Made by a program: the position numbers and the translations under genes. Below the pieces are notes generated by a model. That model was not told the origin of the DNA. It worked only from the letters and a program-made list of their open reading frames with translations, and did no database searches. Below are positions 7,883 to 15,993 of a stretch of 46,650 nucleotides of DNA, in pieces; the first letter of the stretch is position 1, and every line of letters starts with the position of its first letter. The stretch is from Mesoaciditoga lauensis cd-1655R = DSM 25116 (GTDB taxonomy: Bacteria > Thermotogota > Thermotogae > Mesoaciditogales > Mesoaciditogaceae): the NCBI RefSeq assembly GCF_000745455.1, contig NZ_JQJI01000017.1, positions 1 through 46,650 of the forward strand. The letters run 5' to 3'.

Positions 7883-8917
7883 TTATTTTTTAATTCTCCC
7901 GAGTCTTGAAAGGAACGTGAACATTTCCGTTAGACGGTTTCCCACGTACCTTGTTGTGGATATGGCTTTTTGGTAATCTATGGCTTTTGCTCCAATTGTC
8001 AGCACAAAGCCGACCGTCTCCTTGTTTACCTTATAAGGTGCTATAAATGATGAAAAATCGTCCATTCCAATTTGAGGATGTTCACTTCCCACGAATACTG
8101 AAGGTTCATTTACCTTTCCAAAACCTTCTAAGAATGTATAGAACCTCTTCGGAGATTCCAAAGTTAAGACAAATCTTCTTAAGCTTTTCTGTTCTATAAG
8201 ATCATCGGAAATCAAATTCTCCAGACCCCTTACCACATACGTTTCAGAACTTGATTCCTCTATTATGCTTTTCAAGATATCGAAAACGCTTTCAACACTC
8301 GTTCCTTTCCACTTTCTTAAAACGTCAGAATCTTCAAGACTTCCCTTTATATCTTCAATTGTCCTTCCTACAAGAGAAACGTTTAAAAATTTCTCAACGC
8401 TCTTTAAGGAATTTTCATCCATTTTTTCGAGAACAGTTTGAGTGTCTATCATTCCTATTTCGGTTATTAACACCACTGTGATATAATCATCCGAGGTCTT
8501 ATGAAGCCGTATGGCCTCTATTTTTAACGTGTCAGTCCGTGGTTTGGTTATCACGCTGACAACTGGTAAAGTTCGCGAGAGCAGCAAAGCTGCATGGTTT
8601 ATGATCGTGCTCACGTTGAGTTGCGGATATTCCGTAAAAGCATTCATGTCTTTTGAATTGTTCATGTTTTCGATCAGTTCTGAAATTGAATCTATGTAAA
8701 AACGGTATCCCTTATCAGTTGGAACTTTTCCGGATGAGGTATGGATATGACGAACATATCCCAGGTATTCGAGTTTTTTCAGATCATTACGAATGGTAGC
8801 ACTGCTGTAAGAAATATCAGTGCTTTCTAGAATTCTGGATGAACTAACCGGTTTTCGATTTTGGATGTATTCGTTAACAACGCAAAACAAAACTTTTTTC
8901 TGTCGATTATTCAGCAT
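7883..8917 (-). CDS. hrcA: Heat-inducible transcription repressor HrcA
   Basis: Represses class I heat-shock genes by binding the CIRCE element, and is normally activated by GroEL. It is 344 aa, with an N-terminal winged helix (NRQKKVLFCVVNEYIQNRKPVSS, then SSATIRNDLKKLEYLGYVRHIHTSSGKVPTD) followed by the GAF-like dimerisation core. The sequence is close in style to Thermotoga HrcA. The most likely start is ATG 8917, with AGAGGTGAT as ribosome binding site; ATG 8923 and GTG 8926 lie inside that site. A perfect CIRCE operator stands just upstream (8930-8956), so the gene is autoregulated. Confidence 0.97.
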   Translation of the reverse strand: MLNNRQKKVLFCVVNEYIQNRKPVSSSRILESTDISYSSATIRNDLKKLEYLGYVRHIHTSSGKVPTDKGYRFYIDSISELIENMNNSKDMNAFTEYPQLNVSTIINHAALLLSRTLPVVSVITKPRTDTLKIEAIRLHKTSDDYITVVLITEIGMIDTQTVLEKMDENSLKSVEKFLNVSLVGRTIEDIKGSLEDSDVLRKWKGTSVESVFDILKSIIEESSSETYVVRGLENLISDDLIEQKSLRRFVLTLESPKRFYTFLEGFGKVNEPSVFVGSEHPQIGMDDFSSFIAPYKVNKETVGFVLTIGAKAIDYQKAISTTRYVGNRLTEMFTFLSRLGRIKK

Positions 8918-8929
8918 TTCCATCACCTC

Positions 8930-8956
8930 TTAGCACTCTTTATATTAGAGTGCTAA
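8930..8956 (-). promoter_or_regulatory. CIRCE operator (HrcA binding site)
   Basis: TTAGCACTC, a 9-bp spacer TTTATATTA, and GAGTGCTAA form a perfect match to the CIRCE consensus. It lies between the predicted -10 box and the hrcA ribosome binding site. Confidence 0.98.
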
Positions 8957-8960
8957 TAAT

Positions 8961-8990
8961 ATGGTACTACATTCTGCGTTATTTTGTCAA
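8961..8990 (-). promoter_or_regulatory. Sigma70-type promoter of hrcA-grpE-dnaJ
   Basis: On the minus strand a perfect TTGACA (8985-8990) is followed after 18 bp by TACCAT (8961-8966), directly upstream of CIRCE. The -35 box overlaps a spurious upstream TTG of the divergent PAP2 gene, which supports the later start chosen for that gene. Confidence 0.65.
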
Positions 8991-9007
8991 GAGAGGAAGT
9001 GGTAATT

Positions 9008-9652
9008 TTGAAAAGAAGTTTTTGGAAGTATCTATGGATTTCCCTTATTTTATTCGCAATAGGAGTAGTGCTAGGATTGGGAGAAAAAGCGGGATGGTTC
9101 CAATATTTCAACATAGCAACCGTCAAATGGGCAAGCTCTTTGAGGAACCCTCACTTAAACCCATACTTTATAGGAGTGGATAAGTTTGCGAAGACTTCTT
9201 ACGATATAGGAGTTGGCTTAACCATAATAGTCATCTTTTCCCTGTTTAAAAAATGGAAAGAACCACTAGAATTGCTTTTCTCTTTGATCTTTGCAGGAAT
9301 ATCCGTAGAGGTTTTAAAACTTGCTTTTAGAGTGCCACGCCCTCATTTTTCGTGGCTTGTAAATGCTTCCTCTTATTCTTATCCAAGTGGACATTCGGTA
9401 GGAGCCATCGCACTTTATGGCCTTTTGGCTTATATGATAACTAAAACAAAGATGCCTAAATCTCTATCATATACGCTTTCAACGATTTTATGGATCTTCG
9501 CCGCATCTATTTTGTTTGATAGATTGTACGTTGGCGTTCATTGGGGAATGGATGTAATCGGAGGAGCCATCATAGGATTTGCATGTTTGATATTGGCAGT
9601 CGGCATAGTTGAAAACATGAAAAAAGCAAAAGAAGTACAGGAAAACAAATGA
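9008..9652 (+). CDS. PAP2-family membrane phosphatase
   Basis: Integral membrane acid phosphatase of the PAP2 superfamily, probably acting on undecaprenyl diphosphate, phosphatidic acid or phosphatidylglycerol phosphate. About 214 aa with five or six transmembrane helices. The three signature motifs are complete: KLAFRVPRP (motif 1), SYPSGHS (motif 2) and DRLYVGVHWGMDV (motif 3, with Asp in place of the usual Ser). TTG 9008 is preferred because the upstream TTG (8984) lies within the hrcA promoter and the purine-rich GAGAGGAAG follows it; this remains uncertain. The stop overlaps the ATG of the next gene (ATGA), so the two are coupled. Confidence 0.88.
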   Translation: MKRSFWKYLWISLILFAIGVVLGLGEKAGWFQYFNIATVKWASSLRNPHLNPYFIGVDKFAKTSYDIGVGLTIIVIFSLFKKWKEPLELLFSLIFAGISVEVLKLAFRVPRPHFSWLVNASSYSYPSGHSVGAIALYGLLAYMITKTKMPKSLSYTLSTILWIFAASILFDRLYVGVHWGMDVIGGAIIGFACLILAVGIVENMKKAKEVQENK

Positions 9653-10536
9653 AATTCTACTTTCAAGAAATAACAGCAGATCGCCAGGAAGAAAGATTGG
9701 ATAAATTCTTACGGCGCTCTTATCCGGAAATAAGAATGGCCGTGCTTCAAAAATTTATACGCTCCGGCAAGGTGGTGGTGGACGGTACAAGGATAAAAGA
9801 TGGTTCGTATCGCTTAAAAACTGGCCAAAGAGTTCTGATAAAAGTTCCAGGCAATCAAGATGAAATAAAACAAAGATACGGCAGGACGCCACCAGAACAC
9901 ATTCCCTTGAAAATGAATTTAGACGTTATATACGAAGATGAATACATGCTTGCCATAAACAAGCCGGTGGGTATACCAGTTCAACCGGGTACTAAGACGT
10001 TCAACAGTTCAATATACAACGTTCTTTTAAGCTACAATTCTGAATTTTACCTGGTACACAGGTTGGATAAATATACATCTGGAGTGTTGCTTGTTTCAAA
10101 AAAATACGAGTTTACCAAAGAGTTGGCCGATCTTTTCCAATCTCATAACTTAGAAAAGCGTTACATAGCCCTTGTTTATGGACTGGTTAAGAACGATCTT
10201 AAGATAAAATCTGATTTAGATGGCAAAGAAGCGGTTACCTTTGCCAGGCCAATTGAATTCTTCAACGGTTACACATTGCTGGAAGTTGAGATATTGACCG
10301 GCAGAAAGCACCAGATAAGAAGACATCTTGCCTTTAACGAAACTCCAATTGTTGGCGATGATGTGTATGGGAACGTTGAAATAAACAAAGAATTCAAGAA
10401 GAAATATGGCCTTGAAGGGTATTTCCTGCATTGTTCGGAAATGTCCTTCGTGCATCCAAAAAAGAAAAAGAACATAATCATAAAGGCGCCTTTGCCGCAA
10501 AAAAGAAAACAAATTTTGGAAGCTCTTAGAAAGTAA
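9649..10536 (+). CDS. RluA/RluD-family pseudouridine synthase
   Basis: Isomerises uridines in large-subunit rRNA. 295 aa: an N-terminal S4 RNA-binding domain (about 15-80, EERLDKFLRRSYPEIRMAVLQKFIRSGKV) and the catalytic domain with HRLDKYTSGVLLVSKK carrying the essential Asp. GRKHQIRRHLAFNETPIVGDDVYG gives the C-terminal family signature. Whether it is RluC- or RluD-type cannot be told from sequence alone. It overlaps the PAP2 gene by 4 nt. A palindromic terminator-like hairpin follows at 10620-10639. Confidence 0.93.
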   Translation: MKFYFQEITADRQEERLDKFLRRSYPEIRMAVLQKFIRSGKVVVDGTRIKDGSYRLKTGQRVLIKVPGNQDEIKQRYGRTPPEHIPLKMNLDVIYEDEYMLAINKPVGIPVQPGTKTFNSSIYNVLLSYNSEFYLVHRLDKYTSGVLLVSKKYEFTKELADLFQSHNLEKRYIALVYGLVKNDLKIKSDLDGKEAVTFARPIEFFNGYTLLEVEILTGRKHQIRRHLAFNETPIVGDDVYGNVEINKEFKKKYGLEGYFLHCSEMSFVHPKKKKNIIIKAPLPQKRKQILEALRK

Positions 10537-10619
10537 AAGCGGCGATTTTTGGCGTTGGTGTGTCTTCGATTATCCATTTTTATGGGATTGAAATTGTTAT
10601 AAGACTACTATTCCTACTC

Positions 10620-10650
10620 TTCCGGCTTTTAAGCCGGAATTTCGTTTTCA
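10620..10650 (+). terminator. Rho-independent terminator after the pseudouridine synthase
   Basis: TTCCGGCTT and AAGCCGGAA form a 9-bp perfect stem with a 2-base spacer (effectively a 4-base loop), followed by a T-rich stretch (TTTCGTTTT). It lies about 85 bp after the stop codon. Confidence 0.6.
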
Positions 10651-10701
10651 CGAGCCCCTGGAACCTCCAGCAAGAATCATCCGGACGATTTTTTCAGGTT
10701 G

Positions 10702-10718
10702 CTTTGTGACGTTGATGC
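10702..10718 (+). repeat. Possible relic of a type-1 MITE terminus
   Basis: CTTTGTGACGTTGATGC differs at two of 17 positions from the CTTTGTAACATTGATGC terminus of type-1 repeats. No other part of an element is visible beside it, so this may be chance. Confidence 0.28.
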
Positions 10719-10747
10719 GAAAGGACAATTTTGAAAGCCGGTGACTT

Positions 10748-10954
10748 TCAAAAAAACGTGGCAACAATAAGAAGAGAGGAAAGCGCTATTCCCACTACAG
10801 AGAAGACAAGGTAAACGTACAAACTTTTTTTACCTTCTATCATTTTACCTTTTTTCTGTTCAAAATGCTTCAACAGAAACACACTCCATCCTGCCAATGC
10901 CAACGAGGAAAAGAGTGTGATGAAATAAAATATCATGAGTACCATATTTTTCAT
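10748..10954 (-). CDS. Small two-helix membrane protein, unknown
   Basis: 68 aa with two strongly hydrophobic segments (about 4-26 and 47-67) joined by a Lys-rich cytoplasmic loop (KHFEQKKGKMIEGKKS). The shape resembles small membrane proteins of unknown role often found beside housekeeping genes in Thermotogota. It lies downstream of HU but behind HU's terminator hairpin, so it may be expressed separately or by read-through. Confidence 0.55.
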   Translation of the reverse strand: MKNMVLMIFYFITLFSSLALAGWSVFLLKHFEQKKGKMIEGKKSLYVYLVFSVVGIALSSLLIVATFF

Positions 10955-10962
10955 TCCTTCTT

Positions 10963-10986
10963 TGAAAAACGCGCCTTGCGGCGCGC
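10963..10986 (-). terminator. Rho-independent terminator after HU
   Basis: On the minus strand, CGCGCC, a GCAA tetraloop and GGCGCG are followed by a T-run (10965-10969). It directly follows the HU stop codon. Confidence 0.85.
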
Positions 10987-10996
10987 TTTTCAGAAA

Positions 10997-11269
10997 TTAT
11001 TGAACCTTATCTTTCAAAGCTTTTCCTGGGCGGAATTTGGGAACTTTCCTCGCGGCGATCTTTATCTTTTTGCCGGTTTGTGGATTTCTTCCCTCTCTTG
11101 CCGCTCTCTTGGAAACCTCGAATGTTCCAAATCCAACGAGTTGAACTTTTTCTCCTTTTTCCAAAGCTTTCGTGACTGCTTCGGTGATTCCTTCGAGAAT
11201 TTCCTTAACTTCCTTCTTGTGGTATCCCGTTTCTTCGGAAACTTGATCCACCAATTCTTTCTTGTTCAT
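10997..11269 (-). CDS. hup: DNA-binding protein HU
   Basis: Histone-like nucleoid protein that bends DNA as a dimer. 90 aa beginning MNKKELVDQVSEETGYHKKEV. The DNA-binding beta arm carries the canonical GRNPQTGKKIKIAARKVPKFRPGKALK signature, including the intercalating Pro of NPQTG. I start at ATG 11269, since GGGGGAAATTGT upstream is a suitable ribosome binding site and the extra residues MRKGGNC encoded further upstream translate that site. It is a monocistronic unit closed by its own hairpin. Confidence 0.97.
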   Translation of the reverse strand: MNKKELVDQVSEETGYHKKEVKEILEGITEAVTKALEKGEKVQLVGFGTFEVSKRAAREGRNPQTGKKIKIAARKVPKFRPGKALKDKVQ

Positions 11270-11503
11270 ACAATTTCCCCCTTTCCTCAATGAGGTAAGT
11301 GTAAAAAATGATGCACGCTCTTTCCGTTCTTCAAATTTTCTTTCAAAACCAGCGTCAATTCACTTTTTCCGCTTCTTCCAAAATATACACCAAAAATTGA
11401 TTCATTCAAAATACCATGGTTATGGTAAAAACGTAAATTTCATGAGAAAAACAGAGAAAAACGCAGATTTTTCCGCGTAAACGCATGAAATAACATTTAA
11501 TTA

Positions 11504-11533
11504 CCAAAAATAGGCTATTTTGTCTATTTTTGG
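11504..11533. promoter_or_regulatory. Perfect 10-bp inverted repeat with 10-bp spacer (operator-like)
   Basis: CCAAAAATAG and CTATTTTTGG flank GCTATTTTGT. Perfect dyads of this size and spacing are typical of dimeric repressor sites. It lies in the 950-bp gap between HU and the LacD-type aldolase gene, about 240 bp upstream of HU. No regulator is implied by position alone. Confidence 0.4.
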
Positions 11534-11617
11534 AGGTTGACTTTTTTGACAAAATAAAAATAGCCCGAAAACATGCGGTTTTGGATCCTTTTTCTGATTT
11601 CATAAGGGTAAAAATTC

Positions 11618-11648
11618 TCAAAAAAAGAGGTGATAATTTTCACCTCTT
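11618..11648 (-). terminator. Minus-strand hairpin terminator
   Basis: AAGAGGTGA and TCACCTCTT form a perfect 9-bp stem around TAATTT. On the minus strand it is followed by a run of seven T. It lies downstream of the amino-sugar operon. Repeat copy D appears to have inserted between the last gene of that operon and this terminator. The rest of 11270-11853 shows no gene, only AT-rich DNA with short GTAAGT/AGTGA-type repeats near 11720-11790. Confidence 0.65.
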
Positions 11649-11853
11649 GTTGGATTAAAAACTTCTGTGTGTGCTTAAGCATACTTTATTTAGCCGTCCC
11701 TTGAAGTTTCTGTCAAAACCTATGAGTAAATAGTAAGTCGTAAGTAGTGATGAGTAAAAAAACAAGTGGCAAATAGTGAATGATAAGTATTTTACTTCTT
11801 AATTCGACTTGCATAATCTGAGAAGAAGGCTTGTAAATTGGCACATATAATGA

Positions 11854-12204
11854 CTCATGTTGTGCGTGAACATCACGAAAGATATTACAAGAGGCATTAC
11901 AAAAATTCTCTATAAGAACATGTGACGACACTTTTTGATTTAGTACCTGCTTTCCAAGCGGCCAAAGCAATTTTTTCGAAGTCCTGTCAGAACGGATTCG
12001 CTCTTCTTTCCATCTTCTGATTCAAAATATGAGGCACGCTCAGACACTCGTCCGTGAGTGTTTCGCTTTCTCGGCACGTCCTGTGCCTCTCAACCTCATA
12101 TTTATGAATTTTCAGATGGAGAGCTCATATGTTCTGACAAGTACTTCGGGGGTGAGATTTAATGCCTTTTTGAAATACTTTGTAACATTGATGCACAATG
12201 TGAG
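11854..12204 (+). mobile_element. Palindromic MITE-like repeat, copy D (type 1, complete, 351 bp)
   Basis: Same orientation and layout as copy B, from CTCATGTTGTGCGTGAAC to GATGCACAATGTGAG. The flanks TAATGA (left) and TAATAA (right) may be an eroded target duplication. It ends 13 bp from the stop codon of the aldolase gene at 12218. Confidence 0.83.
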
Positions 12205-12217
12205 TAATAAGTAAAAA

Positions 12218-13156
12218 TCACAGAGACAGTTCCAAATTCTCCATGCCACCAAAGCAAGGGGCTTTAAAGAACGGTGTTGCTTGTGCCGCATTCAATTTTA
12301 AAAGCTCAAGATTGTAAATTCCTGTGTTTTTCAAATGTAAATCCATCAGCTCCGGACTAAGAATGTACTTGGGAGCTTCTTTCCATATCACTCGACCGGC
12401 TAAAAATCCAGAAGCGCCAATTTGGCAATTCCACTTTAGTATGTCTTTAAAATCTTCCACATCCATTCCACCACTGAGAATAACCCATGGCTTTCCGTTC
12501 GAAAAATCGTAAACATCCTCTCTTTTTAAATTAAAGTGAGCTTCTCTTACTATTGGTTCAACTTTAAACATGTCCACTTTGTATCTTTCATCGCTGAAGA
12601 CTTTCATGGCGTTTAGTATGGCTTTCTCTTTATCCGAATTATTCACATCATACGTGAGTATTTCCAATATGTAAAGAATATCTTCTTCCAAGCAAACCTG
12701 CCCTAACTCTTCAACTATTTTCGTCTGGTGAGCTTTTGCCTCTTTAGAAGCGTTATCTGACCAATAAACAAGGAGCTTAACGGCGTCCATTCCTGATTTC
12801 TTGGCAAAAACTCCAACATCTTCGCGATAAAGCTTGCTCAATCTGGATGAACTCTTTTCGTCTGTAACGTATCCACTCTTTTCGGCAGACAAGATTATGC
12901 CTGTTTTATGTGAAACGTACTTTAAATTAGAAGGGAACCCATATTCTCCATCAACAAGAACGGCACTAACCTTATCCGATAACGTTTTTAATATCGATCT
13001 CTTCACGCTCACAAGATCTGAGTCTTCAACGGTACCCTTTTGGGCAGTTATCATCTTTTGCAGGGAATTTCTTTGATCCAAAGCCAACATTTGAAATTGG
13101 CCAAGATCGTTTGAAATCCTCATAAATCCTTTGAATTTGCCCACACCTATTTTCAT
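12218..13156 (-). CDS. LacD-type class I ketose-bisphosphate aldolase
   Basis: 312 aa, related to tagatose-1,6-bisphosphate aldolase (LacD) and sulfofructose-1-phosphate aldolase (YihT). It splits a ketohexose-1-phosphate or bisphosphate to DHAP and an aldehyde by a Schiff base. Family features are LALDQRNSLQKMI near the N-terminus, DAVKLLVYWSD (candidate barrel strand), VDMFKVE (Lys of the Schiff-base strand) and PWVILSGGMDVEDF, GASGFLAGRVIWKEA (phosphate-binding end). It is the last gene of the operon with a BadF-type kinase and a SIS protein. This suggests a galactosamine/tagatose-type route, although the tagatose-6-phosphate kinase is not in the cluster. A sulfosugar substrate is possible. 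Confidence 0.83.
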   Translation of the reverse strand: MKIGVGKFKGFMRISNDLGQFQMLALDQRNSLQKMITAQKGTVEDSDLVSVKRSILKTLSDKVSAVLVDGEYGFPSNLKYVSHKTGIILSAEKSGYVTDEKSSSRLSKLYREDVGVFAKKSGMDAVKLLVYWSDNASKEAKAHQTKIVEELGQVCLEEDILYILEILTYDVNNSDKEKAILNAMKVFSDERYKVDMFKVEPIVREAHFNLKREDVYDFSNGKPWVILSGGMDVEDFKDILKWNCQIGASGFLAGRVIWKEAPKYILSPELMDLHLKNTGIYNLELLKLNAAQATPFFKAPCFGGMENLELSL

Positions 13157-13162
13157 ATTTAA

Positions 13163-14113
13163 TTACCTCCTCAGTCCTTGGTAAAATTCCTGCATTTTCT
13201 CCTCACTTAATAATTCTCTTGCGGCCATTATGACAGCTCCCATGTGGGGTTCGAATTCCTTTTCAACTAAGATTATGTTTTTGAGAGCGCTTATTTCTTT
13301 TTTGAATTTTTTAAAAAGATATTTGCATTTAAATACTCCACCCGCTGTGGAAAAAGGTATTGAACCTTCCCCTTCAAATATTTTCCCCAAAGCTTTAACA
13401 CTCTTAACAAGCTCATGAACCGCCTCATCTAATATCTCTTGCGCTGGCTCTACGTTTCTTTTTGCAGCTTCACATGCCACTTTTGAAAAGCTTGCAATGT
13501 ATTTGCGAACATTCGAACCCTTACAGTGAATGAGTATCTCTCTTAGCTCCTTAACATTCGCGAACTCTTTTACCATCTTCAAAATAGGAGTAAGCGAAGA
13601 ACGACCATCATATTCTTCAAAGGCTCTTCTTAAAATAAGTTGCCCTATAAAATATCCACTTCCCAAATCTCCTACGTGCTCGCCCCACCCATCGATTCTA
13701 GATACATCACCTTTTTCGTCTTTTGCCATGACCATTGCGCCAGTGCCGGCCAGCAAAATAGCTCCTTTTTTCATGGGAAATGCCCCTTCAAGAGCCACTC
13801 TTACATCGTTAACCACAATGAAGTTGGATACCTTTAGTTCTTCTATAAATGGCGTTATCTCTTTCTCTATCCCCTCAACGTCTCCAACGGCAGGCATTCC
13901 AAAACACGCAGAAGAAATGGATTTAACATCTACATCTACCTTTTTTAAAGCTTCATGAATCGCTGCAAAGAGATGATCTTTAAACTCTTCTTTGGTTTCG
14001 TTAAGTATATCGACAGAACCGGAAATGCCATGTCCAACTTCTTTTCCATTCTCATCGACAACAATCGCGTAAGTCTTGCTTCCGCCTCCATCGACACCCA
14101 AGAAATAGTTCAT
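13163..14113 (-). CDS. BadF/BadG-family sugar kinase (N-acetylhexosamine kinase-like)
   Basis: ATPase of the BadF/BadG/BcrA/BcrD superfamily. In sugar operons this family phosphorylates N-acetylglucosamine or related amino sugars. 316 aa; the actin-like phosphate loops are visible: FLGVDGGGSKTYAIVVDENG (phosphate 1) and ILLAGTGAMVMA (phosphate 2), followed by GWGEHVGDLGSGYFIG typical of GlcNAc kinases of this type. Its neighbours are a SIS-domain isomerase/deaminase (1 nt away) and a LacD-type aldolase (6 nt). This matches the general plan of the Thermotoga GlcNAc locus, in which such a kinase and a SIS-type deaminase occur with an ABC transporter. Confidence 0.85.
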   Translation of the reverse strand: MNYFLGVDGGGSKTYAIVVDENGKEVGHGISGSVDILNETKEEFKDHLFAAIHEALKKVDVDVKSISSACFGMPAVGDVEGIEKEITPFIEELKVSNFIVVNDVRVALEGAFPMKKGAILLAGTGAMVMAKDEKGDVSRIDGWGEHVGDLGSGYFIGQLILRRAFEEYDGRSSLTPILKMVKEFANVKELREILIHCKGSNVRKYIASFSKVACEAAKRNVEPAQEILDEAVHELVKSVKALGKIFEGEGSIPFSTAGGVFKCKYLFKKFKKEISALKNIILVEKEFEPHMGAVIMAARELLSEEKMQEFYQGLRR

Positions 14114-14114
14114 C

Positions 14115-15137
14115 TCAAAATTTCACTACCCTTGTAAGATTCTTGGGCTTGTCCGGATTCAGTCCTTTTTCAAAGGCCTTTTTTACGCCTATGATTTGCA
14201 AGGGAATAACACGTAAGAACCAATCGCCAAAATCGTCAAAATCGTATGGGATCACCATATTTTTAACGTCTTTCATTTCACGTTTGGAAATGTTTATCAC
14301 ATTTCCTCCCAATCCTTTTAGCTCGATTGCTACTTTTGCCTCCTCTTCATGAAGCACTTCATTTGACAATATGCATATCAAACTTCGTTGTGTTACTTTT
14401 GATTTTGGTCCATGACGATATTCGAGGGTTTGATACGCTTCCACCTCGGATAGAGAAGTCTCCGTCACTTTTGTGACTCCTTCTAAAGAAGCGGCGAAAT
14501 ACTCATCGTAACCAAGAAAGACAAAATGACTGATCTCTTTAAATTCAAATTTGTCGAAAAAATCGCTTGCATTTTTTAAAAGCTTGCCTGCAAGTTGAGG
14601 AATAACTTGCAAATACTCATGTTGGCTATCTACATTGAAGAAGTGGCGAATAAAGGCAGAAACGAAAAAAGCCATGGAAGTAAACGACTGCGTCATAACC
14701 ACAGATTTTTCATCAACGAAATCCAGGGCCACTGATACATCGCTCACTTTTGTTATAGAGCTATCCTTTTCACACGTGATTCCCACCGTTTTAACACCAA
14801 AAGTTTTTTTTGCCTTTTCCAGCGCCGAAACCGTTTCCGTTGATTCACCAGATCTGGATAGACCTATGAGTACGCCGTCTTTTTTCAACTTTTTTAATCC
14901 AAAAGCCACTTCGGAACCGCTAAAAAATCTTGAAGGGATCTTTTCCTTTCCAAGCCTCCTAAATTGATGCGATAACCCCATTGCAAGGTTGTAAGAAGTT
15001 CCGCATCCCACAAAATTAACCTCTGAAAATTGATTATCCTTAAAGAATTTCATGAGATCTTTCGAAAGATCTGAGTATCTCTCTGAGAGCTTTTCGAATT
15101 TTTCAGGCTGAGCATTTATTTCATCAATTGTTGACAT
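14115..15137 (-). CDS. SIS-domain sugar-phosphate isomerase/deaminase (GlmS/AgaS/NagB-II type)
   Basis: 340 aa with two SIS domains (about 30-165 and 200-320). It is expected to convert an amino-sugar 6-phosphate to a ketose phosphate plus ammonia. Motifs are VGCGTSYNLAMGLSHQFRR, GLSRSGESTETVSALEKA (phosphate-binding Ser loop), YRHGPKS and a C-terminal NLTRVVKF resembling the tail of GlmS. The glutaminase domain of GlmS is absent, which points to a catabolic deaminase/isomerase. It is followed 1 nt later by the kinase. Whether it acts on glucosamine- or galactosamine-6-phosphate cannot be decided here. Confidence 0.85.
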   Translation of the reverse strand: MSTIDEINAQPEKFEKLSERYSDLSKDLMKFFKDNQFSEVNFVGCGTSYNLAMGLSHQFRRLGKEKIPSRFFSGSEVAFGLKKLKKDGVLIGLSRSGESTETVSALEKAKKTFGVKTVGITCEKDSSITKVSDVSVALDFVDEKSVVMTQSFTSMAFFVSAFIRHFFNVDSQHEYLQVIPQLAGKLLKNASDFFDKFEFKEISHFVFLGYDEYFAASLEGVTKVTETSLSEVEAYQTLEYRHGPKSKVTQRSLICILSNEVLHEEEAKVAIELKGLGGNVINISKREMKDVKNMVIPYDFDDFGDWFLRVIPLQIIGVKKAFEKGLNPDKPKNLTRVVKF

Positions 15138-15150
15138 AAAATTCCTCCTC

Positions 15151-15993
15151 TCACTTTATGCTACCAGACGTTAAACCTTGAACTATGTATTTTTCAACCA
15201 GCAAGAAAAGCGTAACCGGTATTAAAGTGGATATCAGTATCGCAGCCATTAACGGTCCCCAACTTACGGAACTTCTACTGAAAAATTGATATAGTCCCTG
15301 AGTAATCGGCATCATCTTGTCATTTGAGATCAACACCAACGCCAATGTGAATTGTTGACTCCAACCGGTTATAAAAGCGTATATGAAGATGGCAACTAAC
15401 GCTGGTTTCATCAAAGGAATTACTATTCTGTGTATGATTGAATACGGAGTGCATCCATCTATCAAAGCCGCTTCTTCGATCTCAACCGGTATGGTTTGCA
15501 TGTAAGAAACGCTTAGCCATGTTGAAAGAGGAATGGTAAAAACAGAGCCAGCAAGTATCATTGACAGATAGGTGTTTATCAATCCGAAGGCTTTCATTAT
15601 GACATACAACGGCACTAAAAGCATTATTGGGGCAAACATATTTGCATATATGACAAACACCATCATCGGGCTCCTGAGTCTATATCGGAAACGTGCCAAG
15701 CTGTATCCTGCCGGAATGGCTATCAGCAAGGAGAAAGCGCTCACTCCTATGCCGTATATGAAACTGTTCAAAATATATATTGGCAGGCGTTGAACAAGTT
15801 GAAACGCATCCAAAAAGTTTCCAAATGTGATTGCTCTGGGAATCAAGGGTGCTGGTGAAATCCATCCGGAAGTAGAGGGGGTAAGAGCCGTGATCAGAGC
15901 TTGATAGATTGGAATCAACATAAAGATGCTAAAAAGTATTGCGAGGATTTGATATGATATACCTTTAACTTTTCTAGTTGTACTCCTCTTCAT
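15151..15993 (-). CDS. Sugar ABC transporter permease (MalG type)
   Basis: 280 aa with six predicted membrane helices. It carries the binding-protein-dependent permease EAA loop (VEIEEAALIDGCTPYSIIHRIVIPLMKPA) that docks to the ATPase. It pairs with the MalF-type permease, overlapping it by 4 nt. No ATPase is encoded in the cluster, so the transporter presumably borrows a shared MsmK/UgpC-like ATPase encoded elsewhere. Confidence 0.93.
   Translation of the reverse strand: MKRSTTRKVKGISYQILAILFSIFMLIPIYQALITALTPSTSGWISPAPLIPRAITFGNFLDAFQLVQRLPIYILNSFIYGIGVSAFSLLIAIPAGYSLARFRYRLRSPMMVFVIYANMFAPIMLLVPLYVIMKAFGLINTYLSMILAGSVFTIPLSTWLSVSYMQTIPVEIEEAALIDGCTPYSIIHRIVIPLMKPALVAIFIYAFITGWSQQFTLALVLISNDKMMPITQGLYQFFSRSSVSWGPLMAAILISTLIPVTLFLLVEKYIVQGLTSGSIK

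Noticed and set aside
10216-10577. Minus-strand frames of about 100 codons over the end of the pseudouridine synthase gene
   Set aside because: Antisense to conserved family motifs, with low-complexity Phe-rich sequence typical of shadow frames.
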